Of a stretch of 64,000 nt of DNA, positions 25,404 to 35,348 are shown in pieces; positions within the stretch are counted from its first letter, which is position 1; every line of letters begins with the position of its first letter. The stretch is from the NCBI RefSeq assembly GCF_008802405.1, contig NZ_VZDO01000020.1:1-64000 (forward strand), in the 5' to 3' direction. A program made the translations under genes and the position numbers. A model generated the notes under the pieces. It worked only from the letters and a program-made list of their open reading frames with translations, was not told the origin of the DNA and made no database searches. Source of the stretch: Plantimonas leprariae. Lineage in GTDB: Bacteria > Pseudomonadota > Alphaproteobacteria > Rhizobiales > Rhizobiaceae.

Positions 25404-25507
25404 GAACAAATGGGCATGTTCAACGACGCATCATTTCGCTTGACCCGCCCGCCCGGCTGACGCAAGCTCGACGACGATACCGGCCCCGGATGCCGGACGG
25501 CAATCGA
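25404..25507 (+). promoter_or_regulatory. Leader of the amiCR operon with candidate ANTAR-type RNA hairpins
   Basis: Upstream of the amiC terminator, GAACA (25404-25408) pairs with TGTTC (25417-25421) around the loop AATGGGCA. Further down, CGG-GGC pairs with GCC-CCG (25494-25513, 2-nt bulge) around the six-base loop AATCGA (25502-25507). The right arm of that hairpin (25508-25513) is also the left arm of the terminator, so the two structures exclude each other. ANTAR proteins such as AmiR are known to bind paired hexaloop hairpins of this layout, but the usual G at loop position 4 is not present in AATCGA. The functional assignment is inference. Confidence 0.4.
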
Positions 25508-25561
25508 GCCCCGTTGGTCCCGCGCGAGCCTTTCCGGCCGCCCGGGACGGCGGGGCTTTTT
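25508..25561 (+). terminator. Rho-independent terminator directly before amiC-like gene
   Basis: A two-part stem: GCCCCG (25508-25513) pairs with CGGGGC (25551-25556), and GTCCCG (25517-25522) pairs with CGGGAC (25543-25548). A 20-nt loop separates the arms and TTTTT (25557-25561) follows. It ends 2 nt before the open frame of the amiC-like gene. It could simply end the mannosidase transcript, but with an AmiR-type antiterminator encoded two genes on, conditional termination is plausible. Confidence 0.75.
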
Positions 25562-25581
25562 CGTTGGGATCGAGCGTTTCC

Positions 25582-26676
25582 TTGAAGCGGCGGATCGAAA
25601 TCGGCGTCCTGTTCTCGCGCTCCGGCAGCTACGAGCTGCTTGGCCGCGCCTGCCGGGACGGCGCGCTCGGCGGCGTCGCGGCCGTCAACGCCGATCCGCG
25701 CCGGGAAATCGAGTTCGTGCCGGTCGAGCGCGATCCGGGCGGGCGGATCGAGGCTTATGCGCCGCTCTCGGCCGAAATCCTCGGCACGACCGCGGCTCGC
25801 CACATCGTCGGCTGCATCACCTCCTGGAGCCGCAAGGACGTCATCCCGGCGTTGGAGAAGGGAGGCGGGCTTCTCTGGTATCCCGCGCCCTACGAGGGAT
25901 TCGAGGCGAGCGACCACGTCGTCTATATGAATGCCGCGCCGAACCAGCATCTCGTGCCGCTGGTGTCGCACGTCGCGTCGCGCTACGGCCGCGACGCCTT
26001 CCTCCTCGGCTCCAACTACATCTGGGGCTGGGAGATGAACCGCATCGCCCGCGATCTCGTCGCGGATGCCGGCGGCGAGGTGCGGGGCGAGCGCTACCTG
26101 CCGCTCGGCGACACGGACGTTTCGCGGCTCGTCGAGGAAATCTGTGCGACCGCGCCGGACTTCGTCCTGAACAACCTGATCGGCCCCTCGTCCTACGCCT
26201 TCTTCGAGGCCTATGCCGCGCTCGGCGAACGGGACGAGCGCTTCCGGCCGGAGCGGCGACCGGTGGTCTCCTGCAACCTCACCGAAGCCGAACTGCCGTC
26301 GATCGCGCCGCACGGGGAGGGGCACCTCTCCTGCCTGCCCTTCGTCCACGATGATCGGGCAGGTCCGCGCTCGTCCTTCGAGGCGGCGGCGCATGCGGCG
26401 GTGACCGCGCTCGCCGACGCGATCGAGCTCGCCGGCACCGACGAGCCGGGCGCCGTGCGCCACGCGGCGGCGAGCCGGCCTTTCGACACCGTGCTCGGCC
26501 GCATCCGGATCGACGCGGCGACGCAACACGCGAGCCTGCCCTTTCGGATCGGGCGCATCCGAGGCGAGCGTTTCGAGGTGGTAGAGGCGAGCGCCGGCTC
26601 GATCGATCCCGACCCGTACCTCTCCCGCTACGACCCCGCGACGACGTTCCGCCCCGCCTTGAGGCTGGTGCGATGA
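25582..26676 (+). CDS. AmiC-like amide/urea sensor, periplasmic-binding-protein fold
   Basis: About 364 aa, without a signal peptide, so cytoplasmic. The fold is that of branched-chain amino-acid/urea binding proteins: IEIGVLFSRSGSYELLGRACRDGA at the start (GxLxSxTG-like), FLLGSNYIWGWEMNRIARD in the middle, and LNNLIGPSSYAFFEAY. These match AmiC, which in Pseudomonas binds short amides and holds AmiR inactive. The start is uncertain: TTG 25582 (MKRRIEIG) fits the domain edge, TTG 25564 would add six residues. The stop overlaps amiR (ATGA). Confidence 0.8.
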   Translation: MKRRIEIGVLFSRSGSYELLGRACRDGALGGVAAVNADPRREIEFVPVERDPGGRIEAYAPLSAEILGTTAARHIVGCITSWSRKDVIPALEKGGGLLWYPAPYEGFEASDHVVYMNAAPNQHLVPLVSHVASRYGRDAFLLGSNYIWGWEMNRIARDLVADAGGEVRGERYLPLGDTDVSRLVEEICATAPDFVLNNLIGPSSYAFFEAYAALGERDERFRPERRPVVSCNLTEAELPSIAPHGEGHLSCLPFVHDDRAGPRSSFEAAAHAAVTALADAIELAGTDEPGAVRHAAASRPFDTVLGRIRIDAATQHASLPFRIGRIRGERFEVVEASAGSIDPDPYLSRYDPATTFRPALRLVR

Positions 26677-27278
26677 CCCGCCGCCCCCGTATCCCGAATC
26701 TCGGTGGCGCGACGGTGATGGTGCTGCACCGCCCGCATCCCGACGTCGAGGCACTCTGCCGCCAGCTCGCCGCCATCGGGCTGGAGGCCGCGACGAGCTG
26801 GCCAGACCTGCCCGCTTCCGCCGGCGGCGCCGACTTCCTGTTCTTCGACGTTGATCTCGGCTTCGACGAGCAGTTTCCGTGGAAGCCGGGCGAGGCGCCG
26901 ATGCCGCTCGTCGCGCTGATCGGCTCGGAAGCGCCCGGCCGCATCGAATGGGCGCTGTCGCGGCAGGCGGACGCGCAGGTGGTGAAGCCGGTCGGCAATG
27001 CCGGCATCTATTCGGCGCTGCTGATCGCGCGCCGCGCCTTCGACGAGAGGAAGCGCCTCGCCGTCGAGATCGCCGCTTTGAAGGCGCGCGTCGCCGAGCG
27101 GCAGACGATCGTGCGCGCCGTGGTCGCGCTTTCCGCCGCTGCCACCGACGAGGCGCAGGCCTATGCGCAGTTGCGCACCCTCGCGATGAGCTGGCAGGTG
27201 ACGGTGGAGGAAGCGGCGCGGCGCGTCGTGGAGCTCAAGAACACGGAGGCCGCGCGTGAGCGTTCTCGCCGGGCCTGA
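26673..27278 (+). CDS. AmiR-like ANTAR antiterminator
   Basis: 201-aa regulator. Residues about 12-115 resemble a degenerate receiver (FLFFDVDLGFDEQF; VALIGSEAPGRIEWALSRQADAQVVKP). A coiled-coil helix follows (RRAFDERKRLAVEIAALKARVAERQTI, residues about 117-143), and the C-terminal three-helix ANTAR region is TDEAQAYAQLRTLAMSWQVTVEEAARRVVE. ANTAR domains bind nascent RNA and prevent terminator formation. The overlap with amiC and the terminator in front of amiC suggest it controls this operon. The end overlaps the next permease start by 23 nt. Confidence 0.82.
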   Translation: MTRRPRIPNLGGATVMVLHRPHPDVEALCRQLAAIGLEAATSWPDLPASAGGADFLFFDVDLGFDEQFPWKPGEAPMPLVALIGSEAPGRIEWALSRQADAQVVKPVGNAGIYSALLIARRAFDERKRLAVEIAALKARVAERQTIVRAVVALSAAATDEAQAYAQLRTLAMSWQVTVEEAARRVVELKNTEAARERSRRA

Positions 27279-28164
27279 CGCCGCGACCGTGCCGCCATCG
27301 GCTCCGGTCGGAAGCGAGGGCGTCGTGCGGCGGCTCCTGCGCCGCAGGCTGGCCGTCCTCGGCCTCCTCATCATCGCGCTCGTCGTGGTGTCGGCGGCGC
27401 TCGCGCCGCACGTCGCGCCCTACGATCCGAACGAGCAGTTCTTCGACGGCCTGACGCTCGAAGGCTCGCCGCTGCCCCCTTCCGGGAAATACTGGCTCGG
27501 CACCGACCTCCTCGGCCGCGATCTCCTGTCGCGCATCCTCTACGGCGCGCGGAACTCGCTGATCATCGGCGTCGTCGCCAACGGCGCGGCGCTCGTCATC
27601 GGGACGCTCGTCGGGGGCGTCGCCGGCTACTTCCGTGGGCTCGTCGGTACGGTACTGATGCGCTTCACCGACCTGATGATGGCCTTCCCCGCCCTCCTCC
27701 TCGCGATCTGCCTCGCGGCGGTGCTCCGCCCGAGCCTCTGGATCGTCGCGCTCGTGATCGCGCTGGTGAACTGGGTGCAGGTGGCGCGCGTCGTTTATTC
27801 CGAAACCCGTTCCTTGAGCGAACGCGAGTTCGTGGCCGCCGAGAAGACGCTCGGCGCGTCCTCGGCCCGCATCCTGTTCCGCCACGTCCTGCCGCACCTG
27901 ACCTCGACCGTCATCGTCTACGGCACGCTCGGCATCTCGACGACGGTACTTCTGGAGGCGACGCTCTCCTTCCTCGGCGTCGGCGTGCAGCCGCCGGACG
28001 CCTCCTGGGGCAACATCATCTTCGAGAACCAGACCTACTTCCAGTCGGCGCCCTGGCTGGTGTTCTTTCCAGGCGCGGCGATCCTCCTCCTCGCGCTCGC
28101 CTTCAACCTCGTCGGCGACGCGCTCCGCGACGCGCTCGACCCGACCGAGGAGGGGCGCGGCTGA
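27256..28164 (+). CDS. ABC transporter permease, DppC type (amide operon)
   Basis: 302-aa inner-membrane permease starting at GTG 27256 inside the end of amiR. Helix 1 (about residues 32-53) is followed by the DppC signature YWLGTDLLGRDLLSRILYGARNS. The EAA loop is REFVAAEKTLGASSARILFRHVLPHL. Unlike the first Dpp operon, the C-type permease precedes the B-type. Paired with the downstream permease. Confidence 0.9.
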   Translation: MSVLAGPDAATVPPSAPVGSEGVVRRLLRRRLAVLGLLIIALVVVSAALAPHVAPYDPNEQFFDGLTLEGSPLPPSGKYWLGTDLLGRDLLSRILYGARNSLIIGVVANGAALVIGTLVGGVAGYFRGLVGTVLMRFTDLMMAFPALLLAICLAAVLRPSLWIVALVIALVNWVQVARVVYSETRSLSEREFVAAEKTLGASSARILFRHVLPHLTSTVIVYGTLGISTTVLLEATLSFLGVGVQPPDASWGNIIFENQTYFQSAPWLVFFPGAAILLLALAFNLVGDALRDALDPTEEGRG

Positions 28165-29084
28165 TGCTGGTCTATCTCCTCCGCCGCCTCCTCCAGGCCG
28201 CCCTGATCCTTCTTGGCGTCAGCCTCGTCACCTTCGCCCTCCTCTACCTGCTACCGGCCGATCCCGCGCGGCAGATCGCCGGGCGCACCGCCTCGGCCCA
28301 ACAGGTCGCGAACATCCGCGCGCAGCTCGGCCTCGACCAGCCCTTCTTCGTCCAGTACGGGCGATATCTTGGCGGTCTCCTGCAGGGCGATCTCGGGCGT
28401 TCCTACCTGCAGCGCTCGGAAGTCTCGGCGCTGATCGCCGCGCGCCTGCCGGCGAGCCTTCTCCTCATGGTCGCGGGGATCGCCTGCGAGCTCGCCCTCG
28501 GCCTCTCGCTGGGCGTCGCCGCGGCGGTCAGGCGCGGCCGGCCCGCCGACCATCTCGCCATGGTCGGCTCGTTCGTCACCGTCTCCGCCCCACAGTTCGT
28601 GGTGGGGCTGCTTCTCCTCTACGTCTTCGCGGTGAAGCTCGGCTGGTTCCCGATCGGCGGCTACGGCTCGTTCTCGCACCTCGTCCTGCCGGCGCTGACG
28701 CTCGGCGTCCTCGGGGCCGGCTGGTACTCGCGCATGATGCGCTCCTCGATGGTGGACGTGCTCAGGCAGGACTACATCCGTACCGCGCGGGCCAAGGGCC
28801 TCCGGCGCTGGACCATCCTCTGCCGCCACGCGCTGCCGAACGCGATTCTGCCGGTGATCGCGATGATCGGCATCGACATCGGCCTCTTCATGAGCGGCAT
28901 CGTCGTGGTGGAGAGCGTCTTCGGCTGGCCCGGCATCGGTCAGCTCGCCTGGCAGGCGATCCAGCGCGTCGACCTGCCCGTCATCATGGGCGTGACTCTC
29001 GTCTCGGCGATCGCGATCGTCCTCGGCAATCTTCTCGCCGACATGGTCGCGCCCTTCGTCGACCCTCGCATCAAGCTCCAGTAG
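28164..29084 (+). CDS. ABC transporter permease, DppB type (amide operon)
   Basis: 306-aa permease. Its ATG shares the final A of the preceding TGA. The first helix is followed by LLPADPARQIAGRTAS, and the loop DYIRTARAKGLRRWTILCRHALPNA lies near residue 210. Six helices expected. It ends 20 nt before the binding-protein gene, which has AAAGGA in the gap. Confidence 0.9.
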   Translation: MLVYLLRRLLQAALILLGVSLVTFALLYLLPADPARQIAGRTASAQQVANIRAQLGLDQPFFVQYGRYLGGLLQGDLGRSYLQRSEVSALIAARLPASLLLMVAGIACELALGLSLGVAAAVRRGRPADHLAMVGSFVTVSAPQFVVGLLLLYVFAVKLGWFPIGGYGSFSHLVLPALTLGVLGAGWYSRMMRSSMVDVLRQDYIRTARAKGLRRWTILCRHALPNAILPVIAMIGIDIGLFMSGIVVVESVFGWPGIGQLAWQAIQRVDLPVIMGVTLVSAIAIVLGNLLADMVAPFVDPRIKLQ

Positions 29085-29104
29085 ACCCAAGAAAGGACCG
29101 ACCC

Positions 29105-30721
29105 ATGACGTCTCTTCTGAAGCGCAGCCTCGCGGCGCTTGGCCTCGGCACCGCGATCCTGGCGACACCGACGATCGCCGCGGCGCAGTCCGGCGGCTCG
29201 ATCACCGTCACCTACAAGGACGACATCGCGACGCTCGATCCGGCCATCGGCTACGACTGGCAGAACTTCTCGATGATCAAGGCGATCTTCGACGGGCTGA
29301 TGGACTACGAGCCGGGCACCGCGAAGCTGCGGCCGGGTCTCGCCGAGAGCTACGAGATCTCAGCCGACGGCAAGGTCTTCACCTTCAAGCTCCGGGACGG
29401 CGTGAAATTCCACAACGGCCGCGCCATGACGGCCGACGACGTGAAATATTCCTTCGAGCGCACCACCAACCCGAAGACGCAGTCGCCGGGCGCGGGCTTC
29501 CTCGGCTCGATCGAGGGTTTCGACAAGATGCAGTCGGGCGAGGCGACGGAGCTTTCGGGCGTCAAGGTTCTCGATCCGAAGACGGTGCAGGTGACGCTGT
29601 CGCGGCCCGACGCGACATTCCTGTCCGTCATGGCGCTGAACTTCTCCTTCATCGTGCCGAAGGAGGAGGTCGAGAAGTCGGGCGCCGATTTCGGCCGCAA
29701 CCCGGTCGGCACCGGCGCCTTCAAGCTCAGCCAGTGGACGCTCGGCCAGAAGCTCGTGCTGCAGAAGAACCCCGACTACTACCGCGAGGGCGCGCCGAAG
29801 CTCGACGAGATCAACTTCGAGATCGGCCAGGAGCCGGTGGTGTCGCTGCTCCGCGTCCAGAACGGCGAGGTCGACGTCCCCGGCGACGGCATCCCGCCGG
29901 CGAAGTTCCGCGAGGTGATGGGCAACGCGGCGGAAGCCTCGCACGTCGTCCAGGGCGTGCAGCTCCACACCGGCTACATCACCATGAACACGACCAAGGC
30001 GCCGTTCGACGATTTGAAGGTCCGGCAGGCGGTGAACATGGCGATCAACAAGGACCGCATCGTCCAGATCATCAACGGCCGCGCCACCCCGGCGAACCAG
30101 CCGCTGCCGCCGACGATGCCGGGCTACGTGAAGGGTTTCGCCGGCTACAAGTACGACGTCGAGGGCGCGAAGAAGCTCCTCGCCGAGGCCGGCCATCCGG
30201 ACGGGTTCGAGACCGAGCTCTTCGTCGCCAACGTCGACCCGCAGCCGCGCATCGCGCAGGCGATCCAGCAGGACCTCGCCGCGGTCGGCATCAAGGCCTC
30301 GCTGCAAAGCCTCGCGCAGGCGAACGTCATCGCGGCGGGCGGCTCGGCCGACGGTGCGCCGATGATCTGGTCCGGCGGCATGGCCTGGATCGCCGACTTC
30401 CCCGATCCGTCGAACTTCTACGGTCCGATCCTCGGCTGCTCCGGCGCGGCGGAAGGCGGCTGGAATTGGGCGAAGTACTGCAACAAGGCGCTCGACGAGA
30501 AAGCCGCCGCCGCGGACGCCATGGTCGACCCGGCGAAGGCCGAGGAGCGCGCGAGCGCCTGGGGCGAGGTCTACAAGGGCGTGATGGCCGACGCGCCCTG
30601 GGTGCCGGTGTTCAACGAGAAGCGCTACACGATGCGCTCCGACAAGATGGGCGGCGACGATGCGCTCTATATCGACCCGGTCAACACGCCGATGAACTAC
30701 AAGTACGTCGAGGCCAAATGA
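29105..30721 (+). CDS. Solute-binding protein, SBP family 5 (amide operon)
   Basis: 538-aa periplasmic binding protein. The signal peptide is MTSLLKRSLAALGLGTAILA plus ATPTIAAAQ, cleaved near residue 29. The core contains FTFKLRDGVKFHNGRAMTADDVKYSFER and RQAVNMAINKDRIVQIINGRA, both family 5 signatures. Its ligand is probably an amide, peptide or related small molecule given the AmiC sensor and the amidase that follows, but sequence alone does not decide. The amidase gene starts 1 nt after its stop. Confidence 0.92.
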   Translation: MTSLLKRSLAALGLGTAILATPTIAAAQSGGSITVTYKDDIATLDPAIGYDWQNFSMIKAIFDGLMDYEPGTAKLRPGLAESYEISADGKVFTFKLRDGVKFHNGRAMTADDVKYSFERTTNPKTQSPGAGFLGSIEGFDKMQSGEATELSGVKVLDPKTVQVTLSRPDATFLSVMALNFSFIVPKEEVEKSGADFGRNPVGTGAFKLSQWTLGQKLVLQKNPDYYREGAPKLDEINFEIGQEPVVSLLRVQNGEVDVPGDGIPPAKFREVMGNAAEASHVVQGVQLHTGYITMNTTKAPFDDLKVRQAVNMAINKDRIVQIINGRATPANQPLPPTMPGYVKGFAGYKYDVEGAKKLLAEAGHPDGFETELFVANVDPQPRIAQAIQQDLAAVGIKASLQSLAQANVIAAGGSADGAPMIWSGGMAWIADFPDPSNFYGPILGCSGAAEGGWNWAKYCNKALDEKAAAADAMVDPAKAEERASAWGEVYKGVMADAPWVPVFNEKRYTMRSDKMGGDDALYIDPVNTPMNYKYVEAK

Positions 30722-30722
30722 T

Positions 30723-31667
30723 ATGTGCAAGGCCTGCGACTACACGATCCACGGCCGGCAGCACCATTTCGGCTGGGACAACTCGCTCGAACCGGCGCTC
30801 CACGTGGCGCCGGGCTCGACGATCGAGTTCGAATGCCGGGACAGCTCGGCCGGGCAACTGACGCCGGACTCGACCGTCGAGAGCGTATCGAGCCTCGACT
30901 TCGGCAAGATCAACCCGGTCTCCGGGCCGATCTTCGTCGATGGCGCGGAGCCCGGCGACGCGCTGAAGGTGACGATCGAGGGCTTCAAGCCGTCCGGCTT
31001 CGGCTGGACGGCGAACATCCCGGGCTTCGGCCTCCTCGCCGACCAGTTCCTCGAACCGGCGCTGCAGATCTGGAAATACGATCCGGCGAGCCTGGAGCCC
31101 GCCGCCTTCGGCGCGCATGGCCGCGTGCCGCTGAAGCCCTTCGCGGGCACGATCGGCAACGCGCCGGCCGAGCCGGGCCTCCATTCGGTGGTGCCGCCGC
31201 GCCGCGTCGGCGGCAATCTCGACATCCGGGACCTGGCGGCCGGCACCACGCTCTACTTGCCGGTCGAGGTCGCGGGCGCCTTGTTCTCGGTCGGCGACAC
31301 CCATGCGAGCCAGGGCGACGGCGAGGTCTGCGGCACGGCGATCGAAAGCCCGATGAACGCCGTGCTGACGCTCGATCTGGTCAAGGGCGCGAACCTCGCC
31401 ATGCCGCGCTTCACGACGCCCGGGCCGGTGACGCGGCACCTGGACGTGAAGGGCTACGAGGTGACGACCGGCGTCGGCCCGGACCTGATGACGGGCGCGC
31501 GCCAGGCCGTCGCCGACATGGTGGAGCTCTTGGCGAGCCGCTACAACCTCGCGCCCGTCGACGCCTACATGCTAGTCTCGACCTGCGGGGACCTCCGCAT
31601 CTCCGAGATCGTCGACATGCCGAACTGGGTCGTCTCCTTCTACTTCCCGCGGATGGTGTTCGAGTAG
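30723..31667 (+). CDS. Acetamidase/formamidase family protein
   Basis: 314-aa cytoplasmic amide hydrolase of the FmdA/AmdA family, which splits formamide or acetamide into ammonia and the acid. Recognisable segments: QLTPDSTVESVSSLDFGKINPVSGPIFVDGAEPGD (quoted in parts: PVSGPIFVDGAEPGD), GGNLDIRDL, the FSVGDTHASQGDGEVCG signature with His and Asp ligands, and YMLVSTCGDLRISEIVD near the end. This family is unrelated to nitrilase-type AmiE, the usual target of AmiC/AmiR. It begins 1 nt after the binding protein, so it is part of the same transcript. Confidence 0.9.
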   Translation: MCKACDYTIHGRQHHFGWDNSLEPALHVAPGSTIEFECRDSSAGQLTPDSTVESVSSLDFGKINPVSGPIFVDGAEPGDALKVTIEGFKPSGFGWTANIPGFGLLADQFLEPALQIWKYDPASLEPAAFGAHGRVPLKPFAGTIGNAPAEPGLHSVVPPRRVGGNLDIRDLAAGTTLYLPVEVAGALFSVGDTHASQGDGEVCGTAIESPMNAVLTLDLVKGANLAMPRFTTPGPVTRHLDVKGYEVTTGVGPDLMTGARQAVADMVELLASRYNLAPVDAYMLVSTCGDLRISEIVDMPNWVVSFYFPRMVFE

Positions 31668-31697
31668 GCACACGACCTTCGACGGGTGCGCGCCCCG

Positions 31698-31820
31698 CCC
31701 TCTCCCAAGTCGGGAGAGGGTGTCCCTAAGGCGCGGGTGAGGGAGTCGTAGGGCGCGACCGCCGGCGCCCTGCTTTCCCTCATCCGCCTGCCGGCACCTT
31801 CTCCCGATTCGGCAGAAGGG
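31698..31820. repeat. Intergenic palindromic repeat element
   Basis: CCCTCTCCC (31698-31706) pairs with GGGAGAGGG (31712-31720). CGGGTGAGGGA (near 31734-31744) pairs with TCCCTCATCCG (near 31776-31786), and TTCTCCCGATTCGGCAGAAGG closes the right end with a third imperfect hairpin. This nested layout with CCTCTCCC and CCCTCATCCGCCTGCCGGCACCTTCTCCC text is typical of short mobile palindromic repeats scattered between genes in Hyphomicrobiales. It lies inside the amide operon, so it may form an mRNA hairpin between amidase and ATPase cistrons. Confidence 0.75.
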
Positions 31821-31858
31821 CAGCGGCTTCGCTGCCGCGCTTTCATCTACGAGCCGCC

Positions 31859-33601
<1,743 letters not shown>

Positions 33602-33605
33602 GCGT

Positions 33606-33980
33606 TCAGGTTATCGCGGCCTGGGCGGCGAGGAGGCGTTGCAGCGCGGTCTCGATCGCGGGCAGATCGAGGTCCGCCTCGTCCATCGCGAGCGCGAAGA
33701 TCACCGTGCCGTCGCGGGTCATGCCGGCATGCAGGAAGCTGCGCCCGCCGGCATCCGGCCTGGCGAGGCCGAGGACGCGCCGCTCCGTCGCTTCGCCGGC
33801 GACGTCCGGACGGCGCGCGAGGCTGATCACCGCGCGGCCGTTCGCGCCGGCGGTGAAGGTGAGCTGGCCGGACCGGTCGAAGCGGAAGGAGTGGCTGCCG
33901 TCGGCGGCTTCCCGCGTCTCGACGCCGAGCTGCGCGGCAAAGCCCTCGATCGTGCGGCGGGCGGCGGGCGTGAAGCTCAT
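33606..33980 (-). CDS. CesT/Tir-type T3SS chaperone
   Basis: 124-aa acidic protein with the alpha-beta-beta-beta-alpha-beta-beta-alpha pattern of class I T3SS chaperones. The N-terminal helix is RRTIEGFAAQLGVE, the middle strands LTFTAGANGRAVISLAR and GTVIFALAMDEADL, and the last helix PAIETALQRLLAAQA. Such dimers bind effectors or the gatekeeper and keep them secretion-competent. It overlaps the sctW stop (ATGA), so SctW or a nearby substrate is the likely client, as with the SycN/YscB pair of YopN in Yersinia. Confidence 0.68.
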   Translation of the reverse strand: MSFTPAARRTIEGFAAQLGVETREAADGSHSFRFDRSGQLTFTAGANGRAVISLARRPDVAGEATERRVLGLARPDAGGRSFLHAGMTRDGTVIFALAMDEADLDLPAIETALQRLLAAQAAIT

Positions 33981-35206
33981 CGACGTGCCTCGCCTTCCCC
34001 GCCGTCGCGCTCGACCCGCCGACGCTCCTCGTCCTCGTATTCCTCTTCCTCTTCCTCCACGAGCGCGTCGAGGAGGGCGACCAGCGCCTCGTTCTGCAGG
34101 AGTCGCGCCTGGATCGACGCCATCACGCCGTCGGGGAGTTCGAGATGGAGGCCGCGCAACCCGTTGGCGAAGGCGAGCTGCGTCGCGACCGAGCAGGCGG
34201 CGTAGCGCTGGAGGAGCGAGCGGGCGTCCGGCAGCGAGGCCGCCTCCCGGGCGGCGAAGCCGAGGAGCTGGCCGGCGACGTCGACATTAGAGCCCGTCGC
34301 CTTCTCGCCCGGCTGCATCTGGCGGTCGGTGAGGCGGACGAGGTCGCCGGCCATGTCGATGGCGCTCTGCATCTTCTTCAGCTTCGAGAGCTCGGTGACG
34401 AGGTTGTGCAGGAACACCGGATCGGTCGAGGGACCGGTGGAGGCGAGGTCGCGCCCGGCGGCCTCCATGAAGGTCGCGACGATCTCGTCCATGCTCTTCA
34501 GGACGTCGAACCGGCGGAAGGCGTCGAACAGCGCCCCCATGTCCTTCTGCTCCTTGAGGAGCTGCCGGTAGGTATCGCGCACCGTCGCGGGGTCGGTTTC
34601 GAGCGTCGCGCTGGCGCGGGCGGCGGCTTCCGCGCTCGCGAAGCCGGCCCGGACGTCGCGGCCGAGATCGCCACGCTGGAACTCGCCGTAGGCGGCGTCG
34701 AGGAGCGCCATGAACTCGTCGGACGCGCCTTGCGCCGCGAAGAAGTCGCGCGCGATCTCCAGCGCCGCGAACTGGTGCGTCGGGTCGCCATCGAAGCGCT
34801 GCAGGGCGCGAAGCACGTCTTCCGGCGTCGGGCCGCCCTCGCCGCCCCCGCCGCCGGCCATGAGCTGTTCCAGCATGGCCTGGAGGTCGTCGACGAGGCC
34901 GGCGAGCGCCGCCTCGCGCGGCATGTTCGGCAGCTTGTCGTAGTAGTCGGCGATGCGCGAGATCGCGTCGAGATTGGCGCCCTGCCCCTGGCGGACCTGC
35001 CGCTGGCCGAGCGTCTTGCGGTCGGCGCGGTGCGCGACCGCCATGCCGATCTCTTCCTTCGCCTCCTCGAGCTTGGAGTCCTCGGAGGACACCTGCACGG
35101 TTTCGCCGCGATAGCTGCCACGCGCCTCGCGCATCACCTCCGTCCCGACGGGCGAGGTGACGTTCAGCGCGGCGACGTTCTGGCGAAGGGTCTCGATGGA
35201 GGACAA
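33977..35206 (-). CDS. sctW: T3SS gatekeeper SctW (YopN/MxiC/HrpJ family)
   Basis: 409-aa regulator that sits at the export gate and sets the order of translocators before effectors. Residues about 50-270 form the helical HrpJ-like domain (ISRIADYYDKLPNM, VLRALQRFDGDPTHQFAALEIARDFF). The C-terminal part (about 280-385, FLHNLVTELSKLKKMQSAID and LPDARSLLQRYAACSVATQLAF) corresponds to TyeA, here fused as in MxiC rather than separate as in Yersinia. It ends in a strongly acidic tail with six successive Glu. It is divided from the needle gene by 142 bp. Confidence 0.82.
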   Translation of the reverse strand: MSSIETLRQNVAALNVTSPVGTEVMREARGSYRGETVQVSSEDSKLEEAKEEIGMAVAHRADRKTLGQRQVRQGQGANLDAISRIADYYDKLPNMPREAALAGLVDDLQAMLEQLMAGGGGGEGGPTPEDVLRALQRFDGDPTHQFAALEIARDFFAAQGASDEFMALLDAAYGEFQRGDLGRDVRAGFASAEAAARASATLETDPATVRDTYRQLLKEQKDMGALFDAFRRFDVLKSMDEIVATFMEAAGRDLASTGPSTDPVFLHNLVTELSKLKKMQSAIDMAGDLVRLTDRQMQPGEKATGSNVDVAGQLLGFAAREAASLPDARSLLQRYAACSVATQLAFANGLRGLHLELPDGVMASIQARLLQNEALVALLDALVEEEEEEYEDEERRRVERDGGEGEARR

Positions 35207-35320
35207 GGACGGCGCGCTCCCGTTCGCCGAGGGCCGGACAAGTCGAAGCGAGGGACGGCGCCTCGGGAACGGGCGCCGGCCGGCATCGCGGCTGGAAGAG
35301 GGCTCGAAGGCCGGGAAGCG

Positions 35321-35342
35321 GGCGGCGGAACCGTCCGCCGCC
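35321..35342 (-). other. Hairpin directly downstream of the needle gene
   Basis: GGCGGCGGA (35321-35329) and TCCGCCGCC (35334-35342) form a perfect 9-bp stem with a 4-nt loop, 6 nt after the sctF stop. There is no T-run on the minus strand. It may stabilise the abundant needle mRNA or partly terminate before sctW. Confidence 0.45.
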
Positions 35343-35348
35343 GGCGGA

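Noticed and set aside
31698-31820. CRISPR-like repeat
   Set aside because: Repeats are inverted, not direct, and there are no spacers or cas genes.
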